Of a stretch of DNA of 64,000 nt, positions 1-9,515 are shown piece by piece. Where the stretch lies: positions 806,001-870,000 of the forward strand of contig CAWEKT010000001.1 in the NCBI GenBank assembly GCA_963809765.1. Direction: 5' to 3'. Positions within the stretch are counted from its first letter, which is position 1; the number at the start of each line of letters is the position of its first letter. The DNA is from JACVRM01 sp963809765 (GTDB taxonomy: Bacteria > Actinomycetota > Thermoleophilia > Gaiellales > Gaiellaceae). The notes beneath the pieces are model-generated. The model did no database searches. It was not told the DNA's origin and saw only the letters and a program-made list of their open reading frames with translations. Made by a program: the position numbers and the translations under genes.

Positions 1-1
1 T

Positions 2-536
2 CTCGACGAGCCGGTCGAGGCGGCCCTGGTCGTGGGCGCGGTGCTGATCGTTCTCGGCGGGCTGGCGCTCGTCGGCGAGCGCGTCCGGCCCGCCGACTTC
101 CGTGCGATCGGCGCCGTGCTCGCCGCCGCGACGACCGTCCTCTTCGCGACGCGGGACACGGTCGTCCGCTGGCTGGCGGGCGAGACGGACGTCGCGCCGC
201 ATGGCGGCCGCGTCGGCCGCCCTGCTGGCCGGCACGGTGGCGATGGTCGTGTTCGCCGCGGCCTCGTGGCGGCGGCCCGGCCGCCTGCCGCTGCGGGGCG
301 CCTTCGCCGCGCTCGCCCCGGCGGGTGTGTTCTTCGGCCTCTCCTACGTCGCGCTGTTCGAGGCGTACGAGCGCGGGCGTGTGAGCGTGGTGAGCCCACT
401 CGTTGCGACGGAGTCGCTCTGGGGCGTGCTGATCTCGCTGCTGGTGCTTCGCCGTAGCGAGCTCGTCGGGCCGCGGCTCGTGCTCGGCGCGGTGCTCGTC
501 GTCGCGGGCGGGATCCTGATCGGCGCCGCGCGCTGA
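2..536 (+). CDS. EamA/DMT-family transporter, 3' part
   Basis: The C-terminal part of an inner-membrane drug/metabolite exporter of the EamA type; the 5' end lies outside the window. Hydrophobic helices alternate with short Arg-containing loops, and the end (SPLVATESLWGVLISLLVLR, then a Gly/Val/Leu-rich last helix) is the classic second EamA repeat. The frame shifts once near position 200: removing one base in CCGCATGG joins the upstream part (ending GETDVAP) to the downstream part (LAAASAALLAGT). It converges on the next gene with only 3 nt between stops. The substrate cannot be told. Confidence 0.8.
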
Positions 537-539
537 GCC

Positions 540-1800
540 CTAGTCCTGAGGCGGCGGCCCGCTGGCGCGTACCAGCAAGCGCCGGTTCCGTGCGAGCGCC
601 GCGAGCAGTGCGTCGACGTCCTCGTCGGCGTTGTAGGCGTGCGCCGAGATGCGGACGTTCGAGTCGCGCGACGAGGTGACGATGCCCTCGCGCCGCAGCA
701 CCGCCACGAGCGCCGGGGCGTCGTAGGAGGCGACGCAGATCAGCGCGCCGCGCCGTTTCGGCCGCCGCGGGGTCACGATCTTCGCCCGCAGCTCGTCGAG
801 CCCGGCGATCAGGCGGCTGTTGAGCGCCTGCACGTGCTCGCGCGTGTCGGCGACACCGATCTCCTGCATCAGCTCGATGCCGGCGACACCGGCGTAGATC
901 GCCGGCACCGGGGGCGTCCCGGACTGGAAGCGGGCGGCCGTCGCCGCCGGGGAGTAGTCCCGGTGGTCCATGGCGAAGATGTCCCGGTCGGCGAACCAGC
1001 CGGTTGCGGCCGGCCAGAAGCGCTCGACCAGCTCCTGGCGGCAGTAGAGGAACGCGAGCCCGGCGGAGCCGAGCAGGTACTTGAGCGTGCCGGCCGCGAG
1101 CAGGTCGACGCCGAGCGCCTTCACGTCGAGCGGAACCGAGCCGGCCGTCTGGTACGCGTCCACCAGCACGAGCGCGCCCCGTTCGTGGGCCAGCCTGGTG
1201 ATGCGCTCGATGTCGAGCATCGTCCCGGTGCGATAGGAGACGTGCGTCAAGCGAGACGAGGAGCGTCTCGTCGTCGATCGCCCGCTCGAAGCCCTCGATC
1301 GGGATCGTCCCGTCCTCGGCGGGCGGAACGTGGACGACTCGCGCGCCACGCGACTCCTGCGCGTGCCAGATCTGCCCGACGGTGGGGAACTCGTAGTCGG
1401 AGAGCACGATCTTCGAGCGCCGTCCGGCGTAGCGCAGGCCGGTCGCGATCGAGCTGACGGCCTCGGAGAGGGAGGTGTTGACGGCGACCTCGTCCGGCGC
1501 GGCGTTCACCAGCCCGGCGAAGGCGGCCCGGGCGCGCTCGGTCTGCTCGACCCAGTACTCCCACGGGGAGCCGCGCTCGTCCCAGTCGCGCAGGTAGTCG
1601 GCGTAGGCCTGTCGCACGGAGTCCGAGAGCGCCCCCTGCGAGCAGCTGTTGATGTAGACGAGCCGCTCGAAGATCGGGAACCGGTGGCGGATGCGGTGGG
1701 GAAGCGGGCCGGACTCGCGCGGGCGGGGCACGGAGGAACCAGTTCGCGCCGCAGCCGCGATCTCCGCCTCGAGCGGGCCGGGGTCGGTCACCTCGCTCAT
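540..1800 (-). CDS. Class V aminotransferase-fold PLP enzyme (frameshifted)
   Basis: A fold-type I PLP enzyme of the class V aminotransferase/cysteine desulfurase/kynureninase superfamily, about 419 residues when repaired. Visible landmarks are the N-terminal INSCSQGALS substrate loop, the cofactor-binding Asp in LVDAYQTAG, and the Schiff-base lysine in GTLKYLLGSAGL near residue 240. The C-terminal domain ends with a small-domain NVRISAHAYN motif typical of isopenicillin-N-epimerase-like members. One +1 shift lies near 1255. The ATG start overlaps the stop of the upstream binding-protein gene (ATGA, 1797-1800), so the two are probably translationally coupled. Exact reaction unknown; an amino-acid substrate is plausible from the neighbour. 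Confidence 0.8.
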
Positions 1801-2945
1801 CGCACGAAGGTCGCCGTTCCGCCGGTAACGCGGTAGACGAAGAAGCGCGCGGCAGGGACGTCTCCGCGCCGGAAGCGCACCAGGTAGCGGAGGATGCTCG
1901 AGAAGCGGACGGCGCCGAGCTGCTGCTGAACCTCGACGCGGGTGACCCTGCCGTCGCGGCAGGCTCGCTTCACCGCCTCGAGCACCGACTGTAGGGCGAC
2001 GTACACCGGCGGACCGTACTTCGTCTCGACCACTCCGTACTCGGCGGCGTAGTCACGAAGGAGCGCCTGCGTCTTCTGGTCGCCGAACGCGCGCAGGTCG
2101 GGCACGTACGACGCGAAGTACTGCCCCTCCGCGGCGGTGAGCCACTCGGCCGAGTCGAGCCGGTCAGCACCCACGACGGCCGCGGTCCGCCCCCTGGCGC
2201 GCAGGCGGGAGAAGAGCTCCGGCGCCTGGCCGGGGCTCGACCAGAGCAGCAGGATGGCGTCGGTACCGGCCGGGATGCGCTCGACGAGCGCTGCCAACAC
2301 GCCCTTCAGCGGGTCGAATGAGCGGCGGGTCACGGTCACGCGCTCGGCAGCCAGCTGGCGCTCCGCAGCCGTCGCCAGCGCGATGCCGTAGTCGGAGGCG
2401 TCGTCGAGGACGACCACCTCCTTCGCCTTGAGGTCACGGGCGGCAAAACGCGCGAGCAGCGGTGCCTGCGCGAGGTCGGATGCCACGACGCGGTGGAACC
2501 CCCGGACGGCCGTCTTCGGCGCGGTCAGCTCGGGCGCGCGCGCCGAGCCCGACACGAATGCGATCCCCCTCGGCGCCAGCTCAGCGCCGACGGTCGGCAC
2601 CTCCCGGCTCCCCGCGGGGCCGACGACGGCCATCACCCGAGGATCCGCAGCCAGCTGAGCCGCGCGCAGGCGCGCCTGCTCGGGGTCGAAGAGCGTGTCG
2701 TGCTCGACCAGCTGCAGCTTCAGCTTCGGATTGGCCTTGTTGTGCCGCCGCAGGCCGAAGCGGGCCCAGCGCTGCTGCTCCTGCCCGGTGGCGGCCGCCG
2801 GCCCCCCGAGCGGCGCCAGCAGGCCCACGCGCAACCCGGTGCAGGGCCGCGGCGCGGCCGGTGCGGGCGCACCGTCGCCGGCATCCAGAAGTGCCCCGGC
2901 GAAGGCGGCGCCGAGCAGGACGGCGAGTGCTACGAAGCCGCGCAT
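1797..2945 (-). CDS. ABC-type solute-binding protein, Leu/Ile/Val family
   Basis: Intact 382-residue secreted binding protein of the periplasmic-binding fold type I (LivJ/amide family). A signal segment covers residues 1-24 (AVLLGAAFAGALL). The mature part begins CTGLRVGLLAPLGGPAAATG and has the family motif VMAVVGPAGSREV at about residue 105. It resembles the other binding protein at 7478-8654 in order of motifs (GPAGS, GADRLDSAEWL, YFASYVPDLRAF), so the two are paralogues. It lies downstream of livF but is separated by a hairpin and a repeat, and is coupled by a 4-nt overlap to the PLP enzyme. It may capture a related amino acid for the same permease. Confidence 0.88.
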   Translation of the reverse strand: MRGFVALAVLLGAAFAGALLDAGDGAPAPAAPRPCTGLRVGLLAPLGGPAAATGQEQQRWARFGLRRHNKANPKLKLQLVEHDTLFDPEQARLRAAQLAADPRVMAVVGPAGSREVPTVGAELAPRGIAFVSGSARAPELTAPKTAVRGFHRVVASDLAQAPLLARFAARDLKAKEVVVLDDASDYGIALATAAERQLAAERVTVTRRSFDPLKGVLAALVERIPAGTDAILLLWSSPGQAPELFSRLRARGRTAAVVGADRLDSAEWLTAAEGQYFASYVPDLRAFGDQKTQALLRDYAAEYGVVETKYGPPVYVALQSVLEAVKRACRDGRVTRVEVQQQLGAVRFSSILRYLVRFRRGDVPAARFFVYRVTGGTATFVR

Positions 2946-2980
2946 CCCTCGGTTCTAGCACGCTTCGCTTCGCTCGCTTC

Positions 2981-3020
2981 ACGGGGGAACCATGAGGATG
3001 GGGTTACCTGGTTCCCCCGT
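2981..3020 (-). terminator. 12-bp perfect hairpin after the liv operon
   Basis: Arms ACGGGGGAACCA (2981-2992) and TGGTTCCCCCGT (3009-3020) pair perfectly around a 16-nt loop. It lies between livF and the solitary binding-protein gene, both on the minus strand. There is no clear U-tract, so it may be an attenuator or mRNA-end stabiliser instead of a simple intrinsic terminator. Confidence 0.45.
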
Positions 3021-3097
3021 GGGCCCCTTCCTTGCGGGCGGGGGCGTGGTGCCAGTGTTTCCGGAGCCGGCGGCTGGACGCTGAGTTCTGGTGTTAC

Positions 3098-3246
3098 ACC
3101 GTCTGACCAGCCGGCCTGGTCGCCTCGAACGCGGCGTGAAAAGGGGGGAGCTCGAGGGGGGACGCAGTCCCTCTTCGAATAGAGCGAGCACTGCGGCCGT
3201 ATGACTGCCCCGCCGACCGTGCGCCCCTCGGCCGCACGGCTCGCGG
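3098..3246 (-). repeat. Interspersed hairpin repeat, copy A (partial)
   Basis: Partial copy of the window's dispersed repeat. It keeps the half with GTCTGACCAG and the GGGGGGAGCTCGAG...CTCTTCGAAT hairpin but lacks a clear CCGAGC...GCTCGG half. The outer end, CTCGGCCGCACGGCTCGCGG, runs directly into the TGA stop of livF at 3247-3249. It fills most of the gap between livF and the solitary binding-protein gene. Confidence 0.6.
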
Positions 3247-4014
3247 TCACCTGCCCAGGTAGGCCTTGCGGAGATCCTCGTCGGCGAGCAGGTCGGACGC
3301 CTTGCCGTCGAGGACGACGCGGCCGGTCTGCAGGACGTAGCCGCGGTCCGCGATCGAGAGCGACACGTTGGCGTTCTGCTCCACGACCAGCACGGCGACG
3401 CCGGCGTCGTGCACCTGCTTGATGATCTCGAAGTTCTGCTCGACGAGCAGCGGCGCGAGCCCCATCGAGGGCTCGTCCATCAGCAGCAGCCTCGGGCGGG
3501 ACATGAGGGCGCGGCCCATCGCGACCATCTGCTGCTCGCCTCCGGAGAGCGTGCCCGCAAGCTGCGCGCGCCGCTCGTGGAGGCGGGGGAAGAGCTCGTA
3601 GACGCGCTCGAAGTCCTCGCTGGCACCGCCGCCGTGGAGGTAGGCGCCCATCTCCAGGTTCTCGCGCACGGTCATCGGCGCGAACAGGCGCCGGTTCTCC
3701 GGCACGATCGCCATGCCGCGGGCGATGCGGTAGTTCGTCGCCCGGTTGGTGACGTCCTCGCCGCAGAAGACGACGCTGCCGGCGCGAGGGCGGACGATGC
3801 CGAGGATCGTCTTCAGCGTCGTCGACTTGCCGGAGGCGTTGCCGCCGAGCAGGCAGACGAGCTCGCCGGCTCGCACCTCCAGCGAGACCTGACGCAGGAT
3901 GTTGATCTCGCCGTAGTAGGTGACGACGTCGCGCAGCTCGAGCAGCTGCTCGCCGCGGCCGTTCTCGCCCGGCTGCGCCGGCTGCTCGGCGCCGCTCACT
4001 GTCGCGTCGGTCAT
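3247..4014 (-). CDS. livF: Branched-chain amino-acid ABC transporter ATPase LivF
   Basis: 255-residue ATPase powering the LivHM permease from the cytoplasmic side. Walker A GGNASGKST is at residues 57-65, followed by the LivF-type Q-loop region, the ABC signature LSGGEQQMVAMGRALM and Walker B LLLMDEPSMGL. The Asn/Ala in the P-loop (GGNASGKS) is characteristic of LivF. It is the last gene of livJ-livH-livM-livG-livF, starting 16 nt after livG. The first 22 residues are a hydrophilic extension not needed by the family. Its stop lies immediately against repeat copy A. Confidence 0.93.
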   Translation of the reverse strand: MTDATVSGAEQPAQPGENGRGEQLLELRDVVTYYGEINILRQVSLEVRAGELVCLLGGNASGKSTTLKTILGIVRPRAGSVVFCGEDVTNRATNYRIARGMAIVPENRRLFAPMTVRENLEMGAYLHGGGASEDFERVYELFPRLHERRAQLAGTLSGGEQQMVAMGRALMSRPRLLLMDEPSMGLAPLLVEQNFEIIKQVHDAGVAVLVVEQNANVSLSIADRGYVLQTGRVVLDGKASDLLADEDLRKAYLGR

Positions 4015-4030
4015 GGCCGGCCCCCGAAGC

Positions 4031-4837
4031 TCATGCGGCGTCCTCCCGGTCGCCGCGCAGGCCGAGGTAGGCCTCCACCACGCGCGGGTGCGTGGCGACC
4101 TCCTCGAAGCCGCCCTCTGCGATCTTGACGCCCTGGTCGAGAGCGACCACGCGGTCGGAGATGCCCTCGACGACGTGCATGTCGTGCTCGATGACGAGGA
4201 TCGTGTAGCCGCCCTCGGTGCGCAGCTGGGCGATGAGCTCGGTCATCTCGCCGGTCTCGTGCGGGTTCATGCCGGCGGCCGGCTCGTCCAGCAACAGCAG
4301 TCGCGGATTGGTCGCCATCGCGCGGGCGATCTCGAGCCGCCGCCGGTTGGCGTACGAGAGCGAGTACGCGGGCTGGTCCCAGCGGTAGCCGACGAGCCGC
4401 TCGCCGAAGAACGAGAGCTTCTGCTCGGCGAGCTCGCGGATCTCGCGCTCTTCCCGCCGCGCACGGGGGAGGCGCAGCATGGCCTCGAACCACGTCGACT
4501 TCGTGTGGCCGTACGCCGCCGCCATGACGTTCTCGCGCACCGTCATGTTGAGGAACAGCCGCAGCGTCTGGAACGTGCGGGCGACGCCGCGCTGCGTGAT
4601 CTGCCAGGGCGCGAGCCCGAGCAGCGACGCGCCGTCGAAGAGGATCTCGCCCGCGTCGGGGCGGTAGATCCCGGTGATGAGGTTGAAGAGCGTCGTCTTG
4701 CCCGCGCCGTTCGGGCCGATCACGCTCACGATCTCGCCCGGCGCGACGTCGAGGTCGAGCTCGCTGATGACCCGGAGCCCGCCGAACGTCTTGGAGACGG
4801 TGCGGAGCTCGAGCAGCGGCGCCTGCTGCTCGGTCAT
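4031..4837 (-). CDS. livG: Branched-chain amino-acid ABC transporter ATPase LivG
   Basis: 268-residue partner ATPase of LivF. Walker A GPNGAGKTT is at residues 41-49, Walker B is LLLLDEPAAGMNPHE and the switch His lies in LVIEHDMHVV. The LivG-specific insert between the Q-loop and the signature (GVARTFQTLRLFLNMTVREN) is present. The ABC signature reads LSYANRRRLEIARA where LivG proteins usually have YGQQRRLEIARA, so the usual Gly-Gln pair is Ala-Asn. The ATG overlaps the livM stop (4834-4837), implying coupled translation. Confidence 0.92.
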   Translation of the reverse strand: MTEQQAPLLELRTVSKTFGGLRVISELDLDVAPGEIVSVIGPNGAGKTTLFNLITGIYRPDAGEILFDGASLLGLAPWQITQRGVARTFQTLRLFLNMTVRENVMAAAYGHTKSTWFEAMLRLPRARREEREIRELAEQKLSFFGERLVGYRWDQPAYSLSYANRRRLEIARAMATNPRLLLLDEPAAGMNPHETGEMTELIAQLRTEGGYTILVIEHDMHVVEGISDRVVALDQGVKIAEGGFEEVATHPRVVEAYLGLRGDREDAA

Positions 4838-6345
4838 ACGATCTCCACCCGCGCCGATCCGAACAGGCCCTGCGGCCGTGCCGCCATGAGCGCCACGAGG
4901 ATGCGCGCCGAGCAGGATGAAGCGGGTCGTGGCGCGGCTCGGTGATCAGCACGTTCTCCCAGACGAACGACGCCAGCCACAGCACCGCCGGCAGGACGAG
5001 CCAGCGGGTCCGCGTGCTCACGAGCGTCAGCGCCAGGATCGCTGCGATCAGGCCGACGTAGGCGTACTTGCCGTACTGCTGCGCGTCGCTCGGCAGCAGC
5101 AGCCAGTGCTCGAGCGCGCCGCCGAGGCCGACCGGAGACGCTGCCGGCGACGCCGCGATCCCAGAACGCCTCGCCGAGCTGCCGCATGACGAGGCCGAAG
5201 ACGAGCGTGCCCGCGGCGACGTAGGCGAACCACCGCCAGGGCCGCACCAGCAGCAGCAGCCCGATGACAATGCTGGCGTAGAACACCACGCGGGCCTGCT
5301 CGGGCCGGGTGAGGACCTCGAGCAGCCCGTTGACGACGATGGCGCCCAGGGCGACCCCGGGCAGGCTGCCCGCCCCGCCGAGGATCACCATCGCGTAGAT
5401 GATGATCAGCAGCTGCACGTCGAAGTTCTGCGGGAAGACCGAGCCCTGCAGCGACGCGAACACGGCCCCGGTCAGTCCGGCCGTGGCGGCGCCGAAGGCG
5501 AACGCCAGCAGCTTCAGGCGGTTGACCGGCATCGTCATCGCCTCAGCGGCCAGCGGATCCTCGCGCAGGGCGCGCCACGCCCGGCCGGTTCGCGACTCGT
5601 TGACGAGGTGGATCGCCACCGCGGCCAGCAGGAAGAGCACGAGCAGGAAGTAGAAGAAGTCGAGCACCGACGTGATCTCGAGGCCGGCGAACGAGATCGG
5701 GTCGAGGTTGGTGATCCCGTTCGGGCCGTTCGTGAGGTCCGTCGGCTGGTCGCGGAAGGGCAGGTCGAGCCGGATCGCGTTGTTCGTGATCGTGACGAAG
5801 ATCTGGCCGAAGAAGAGCGTGACGATCGCCAGGTAGTCGCCGATCAGCCGGCGCGACGGCAGTCCCGAGCAGCAGCCCGATCGCGGCGCAGAGCACGACG
5901 ATGAACGGGAGGCTGGCCCAGGAGGGCCAGTGGTAGTCGAACTTGTCCGAGGAGACGATGCGCGTACGTGTAGGCGCCGACGCCGAAGAAGGCGATGTAG
6001 CCGAGGTCGAGCAGCCCCGCGTAGCCGACGACGATGTTGAGGCCGATCGCGAGCATCATGTAGATGAGCGTGTCGACGCCCACGCGCTGCAGGTACTCGT
6101 CGCCGCTGACCGCGAGCGGGTAGAGCGCCGCAGCGGCGCGCGAAGAGCGAGCACGCGCGCCCAGAGCGGGATGCGGTCGAGCACGCGCGAGCGAGCTGCC
6201 CCCGCCAGCCGTCGTAGCGGTGCAGCCGCTCCCCGTGCTCGGCCACCCAGGTGTCGACGCCGACCCGCGAGCGCTGCGCGGCGTCCGGGAACTCCGGGAG
6301 CTCGCTCTCCTGCGGGGTGCGCTCGATCGGAGGCTCGTCGGGCAC
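4834..6345 (-). CDS. livM: Branched-chain amino-acid permease LivM (multiply frameshifted)
   Basis: Inner-membrane permease subunit. A long hydrophilic N-terminus (PDEPPIERTPQESELPEFP) precedes the helices. The family core is clear in pieces: MLAIGLNIVVGYAGLLDLGY, LIGDYLAIVTLFFGQIF, SFAGLEITSVLDFFYFLLVL, a cytoplasmic loop SRTGRAWRALREDPLAAEAM that contacts the ATPase, and the end ARPQGLFGSARVEIV. At least six +1 shifts break it (about 6180, 5960, 5865, 5160 and two near 4910-4930). The GTG start is 3 nt after the livH stop, with GGAAAGG as ribosome-binding site. The AT-binding loop is intact, so the gene is probably functional in the organism. Confidence 0.88.
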   Translation of the reverse strand: MPDEPPIERTPQESELPEFPDAAQRSRVGVDTWVAEHGERLHRYDGWRGQLARACSTASRSGRACSLFARRCGALPARGQRRRVPAARGRRHAHLHDARDRPQHRRRLRGAARPRLHRLLRRRRLHVRASSPRTSSTTTGPPGPASRSSSCSAPRSGCCSGLPSRRLIGDYLAIVTLFFGQIFVTITNNAIRLDLPFRDQPTDLTNGPNGITNLDPISFAGLEITSVLDFFYFLLVLFLLAAVAIHLVNESRTGRAWRALREDPLAAEAMTMPVNRLKLLAFAFGAATAGLTGAVFASLQGSVFPQNFDVQLLIIIYAMVILGGAGSLPGVALGAIVVNGLLEVLTRPEQARVVFYASIVIGLLLLVRPWRWFAYVAAGTLVFGLVMRQLGEAFWDRGVAGSVSGRPRRRARALAAAAERRAAVRQVRLRRPDRSDPGADAREHADPLARPAGGAVAGVVRLGERADHRAAPRPASSCSARILVALMAARPQGLFGSARVEIV

Positions 6346-6347
6346 GT

Positions 6348-7368
6348 CTAGACCTTTCCGCTCTCCGCCTTGCCGAACAGGCCGGTCGGCCGGAGGAGCA
6401 GGAAGCCGATCAGCAGCACGAAGACGTAGAAGTCCTGGAAGCGGGAGCCCTCGGGCGCGTAGCCGGTCGCGAACGCCTCGGCGAGGCCGATGATCAGGCC
6501 GCCGACCATGGCGCCGGGGATGGAGCCGATGCCGCCGACGACCGCGGCGGTGAAGCCCTTCAGCCCCGCCAGGAAGCCCATGAAGTGGTTCACCTGGCCG
6601 AAGAGCAGCCCGACCATGACGCCGGCCGCGCCCGCGAGCGCCGAGCCGATGAAGAACGTCGCCATGATCACGCGGTCGGGGTTGATGCCCATCATCGCGG
6701 CGGCCTCGCGGTCGAACGCGGTCGCCCGCATCGCCTTGCCGAGCCGCGTGCGGGCCACGAGCAGGGTCAGCAGCACCATCAGGCCGATCGCACCGCCGAT
6801 CACCATCAGGCTGAGGAGCGGCAGGTTGATCGAGACGGGGTTGCCCAGGTCGTCCGCGGCAGCCGACTCGAACTGCTCGAAGATGCCCTTGCTGAAGAGC
6901 ACGCCGCCCTCGAGCGTGAACGCGTCGTAGGTGCGGAAGTTGGCGCCGAAGAGGAGCAGCGCCGAGTTCTGGAGGAAGAACGAGACGCCGAGCGCGCTGA
7001 TCAGCGGCGCGATGCGCGGGGCGTTGCGGAGCGGCCGGTAGGCGAAGCGCTCGATGACGACGCCGAGCAGCCCCGCCCCGAGCATGGCTACGAGCATCAC
7101 CAGCGTGAGCGCGAGCCAGAGGGGCGACCGAGAGGCTCGGACGGGGCCGCCGAGGCCGCTCGTCAGCATGAAGTAGCCGAGGAACGCGCCGATCATGTAG
7201 ACGTCGCCGTGGGCGAAGTTCAGGAGCTTGAGGATCCCGTAGACCATCGAGTAGCCGAGCGCGATCAGGGCGTAGACGCTCCCGAGCGTGAGCCCGTTGA
7301 CGACAGAGCTGGATGAAGAGATTCCAGTCCTCCCAGGGGAGGATCAGCTCGTAGCCGACGAGTCCCAC
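6348..7368 (-). CDS. livH: Branched-chain amino-acid permease LivH (one frameshift)
   Basis: Inner-membrane permease subunit paired with LivM. It begins MGLVGYELILPWEDWNLFIQ, shifts once near 7305 (an extra base in CAGCTCTGTCGTC), then continues NGLTLGSVYALIALGYSMVY and LLNFAHGDVYMIGAFLGYF, which are hallmark LivH motifs. The ATPase-coupling loop reads MRATAFDREAAAMMGINPDR. Eight or so helices and about 339 residues match the family. It follows livJ by 109 nt containing a strong hairpin, so permease expression may be lower than that of the binding protein. Confidence 0.92.
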
Positions 7369-7425
7369 GGAGGCGCGAGTCTACGCAGGATCGCGGCTCG
7401 ACTCCGCGGCAGGAGCCCGGAAACG

Positions 7426-7455
7426 CGAGCGGCCCGCCGTGTGGCGGGCCGCTCG
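7426..7455 (-). terminator. Intercistronic hairpin between livJ and livH
   Basis: Arms CGAGCGGCCCGCC (7426-7438) and GGCGGGCCGCTCG (7443-7455) form a perfect 13-bp stem with a GTGT loop. It sits just downstream of the binding-protein stop and before livH. Such hairpins in liv-type operons commonly protect or partially terminate the abundant binding-protein message; the absence of a U-run favours partial read-through. Confidence 0.6.
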
Positions 7456-7477
7456 ACGGAGTCCGGAGTTCTCAGGG

Positions 7478-8654
7478 CTACGGAACGAGAACCGCGCTTC
7501 CGTTGTTGATCCGGAAGATGAAGAACTTCGCTCCAGCGACGTCGCCGCTGTTCGTCTTGAACTTGATCCGGTAGCCGAGGATGCCCGCGAAGTTGACCCT
7601 GCGGATCTCGCGAAGCACCTCTGCACGCGTGGCCTGCCCGTTCTTGCACGCGGCCTTGATCGCCGTGGTGGCGACGCGCATGGCCTCGTAGGTCGGCGGG
7701 CCGAACGTGGTGTTGAACTGGCCGTAGCGCTTGATGTAGGTCGCCACGAGCGCCTTGGTCGCCTTGTCCGGGAACCGCTTCAGGTCGGGCGCGAAGGCCG
7801 AGAAGTACTGGCCGTTGGCCGCCTGGAGCCACTCCGACGCGTCGAGGCCGTCGGATCCGATCACGCGGGCCGTCTTCCCCTGCTGCCGGAGCTGCTGGAA
7901 GAAGGTGGCCGCCCGGGCCGCCAGCTGCCACGGCAGGAAGATGACCTGCGTGTTGGCCGGGATGCGGGCGATCAGCGACGAGAAGTCCGTCAGATCCTGG
8001 TTGACCGACTCACGGGTGACGGTGGTGCCGCTCCGCCGGTTCAGCCCGGCGACGACGCCGTTCGCGAGCGGGACGCTGTAGGCCGACTGATCGTCGATGA
8101 CCCACGACGCGCCGTGCCTGCGAGGTTCGTGTAGATGAAGGTCGCGTCGGTCGCCGCCTGCGTGGCGTCGTTGCCCGACCGTGCGGAAGAACGTCGCGAC
8201 CTTGTCCGCGCCGATCGTCAGGCTCGTGCGCGTCGCCGAGCCCGAGATGTAGCCGATCGACCGGCGGCTGAACGTGTTCGCCGACCGAGATGATCTCCTG
8301 GCTGCCGGCCGGGCCGACGACCGCCATCACCTTGCTGTCTGAGGCGGCCTGGACGGAGCGGGTCGCCGCCTGGGCGGCGTCGAGCTGCGTGTCCGAGCTC
8401 GAGCGCTGCGGATGCGCAGCTTCGGGTTGCGCGGCGTTGTACCTCGCCAGGGCGTACCGACCCCACTTGAGCTGCTCCTGGCCGATCGACGCCGCGGGCC
8501 CGGTCCACGGGCCCATGAAGCCGACCTTGATCCCGCTGCACGAGACCTGGGCGGCCTCCGGAGCAGCCTGCGTCGACGGTGCGGCCCCGCCGACGCTCGA
8601 TGTCGCCACTGCCAGCCCGGTCAGGGCTGCCAGCAGCACTAACAGTTTCCTCAT
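7478..8654 (-). CDS. livJ: Branched-chain amino-acid-type binding protein LivJ (frameshifted)
   Basis: Extracytoplasmic binding protein, first gene of the livJHMGF operon. It starts MRKLLVLLAALTGLAVATSS (signal peptide), preceded by a good ribosome-binding site AGGAGGG. The mature part has IKVGFMGPWTGPAASIGQEQ, VMAVVGPAGSQEIISVGEHV and, in the C-terminal lobe, VIGSDGLDASEWLQAANGQY. Several +1 shifts interrupt the middle (about 8400, 8275, 8180, 8115 and between 8010 and 7930). Length and domain order match type I binding proteins of about 390 residues. Its ligand is assumed to be a branched-chain or related amino acid from the operon context. Confidence 0.88.
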
Positions 8655-8718
8655 ACGTGTCCCTCCTGTCGAATCGGGGCATTAGACGCCGAAATCGGCC
8701 GCCGGTTGGGGCGGGCGA

Positions 8719-9438
8719 TCACGCCAGGCCCTCCGTGGCGCGCGACGCCGGGTCGCCCGCCGGGTGGAACACCCCGAGAACGCGCATCGGCGCGCCCCCC
8801 GTGTTCTCGAGGCAGTGCTCGACGAGCGGCGGCAGGTGAATGCACGTTCCCCGCCGAATCGGTGTATCTCCACCGCCCAGGTGGAGGACGCCCTGGCCCT
8901 CCACCACGTAGATGACCTCGTCGTAGGTGTGGCTGTGCATCGGCGCCCGCCCGGGCGGAATGACGCCGACGAACTGGGTGATGTCGCGACAGCCGGTCTC
9001 GTCGTCGACCAGGTAGCGGAACTCCCGGTTCGGGCTGGCCGGCAGCGACGGGCGCTCCGCCCAGCGGACGGCCCGCCGCCCGTCGGACGACGGTGCTTCC
9101 CGCTGCGGCGCGGTCACGCTCACCAGCACGAGCTCGTCGTCGCCCGGGTTCTCGACCGTGTACGACTCGCCGGCGGCGACGAAGACGCCGGTGTCGGGCT
9201 CGAGCTCGTACGGCTTGCCGTCGAGCTGTAGGCGGCCGTGGCCGCCGGCGACGTACAGCACCTCCTGCCGCTCGCTCGAGCCGCGAGGCTGCGAGCGGCC
9301 GGGCGAGAAGCGCAGCACGCGCTGTTCGAGCCGGTCGCCGGACGCGTCGATCGTGATGCGCTCGAGCGCCGTGTCCCCAGGCTGCTGCGACCCCGCGACC
9401 GCCTGCTCGTCCACGACGTAGCCGGTCAGGTCGCTCAT
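8719..9438 (-). CDS. Two-domain cupin (bicupin) protein
   Basis: 239-residue soluble protein with two cupin barrels. The first (about 40-115) has RQEVLYVAGGHGRLQLDGK and the second (about 145-220) has PPGRAPMHSHTYDEVIYVVE with the metal-binding pattern H-x-H-x4-E, then PPLVEHCLENTG with the last His. The first barrel lacks the paired histidines, so only the second is likely to bind metal. I chose ATG 9438 because upstream sequence in this frame runs through the HxlR gene. It is 77 nt downstream of that regulator on the same strand, and may be its target. Reaction unknown; cupins of this type include ureidoglycine aminohydrolase-like and dioxygenase members. Confidence 0.8.
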   Translation of the reverse strand: MSDLTGYVVDEQAVAGSQQPGDTALERITIDASGDRLEQRVLRFSPGRSQPRGSSERQEVLYVAGGHGRLQLDGKPYELEPDTGVFVAAGESYTVENPGDDELVLVSVTAPQREAPSSDGRRAVRWAERPSLPASPNREFRYLVDDETGCRDITQFVGVIPPGRAPMHSHTYDEVIYVVEGQGVLHLGGGDTPIRRGTCIHLPPLVEHCLENTGGAPMRVLGVFHPAGDPASRATEGLA

Positions 9439-9515
9439 GCCGGCGCGATTCTCCCTGCAGCCCACCTCGGACGCAAGTTTCGGGAGGTTTCTCGCGACGG
9501 CGCGGCGCGCCGGTG

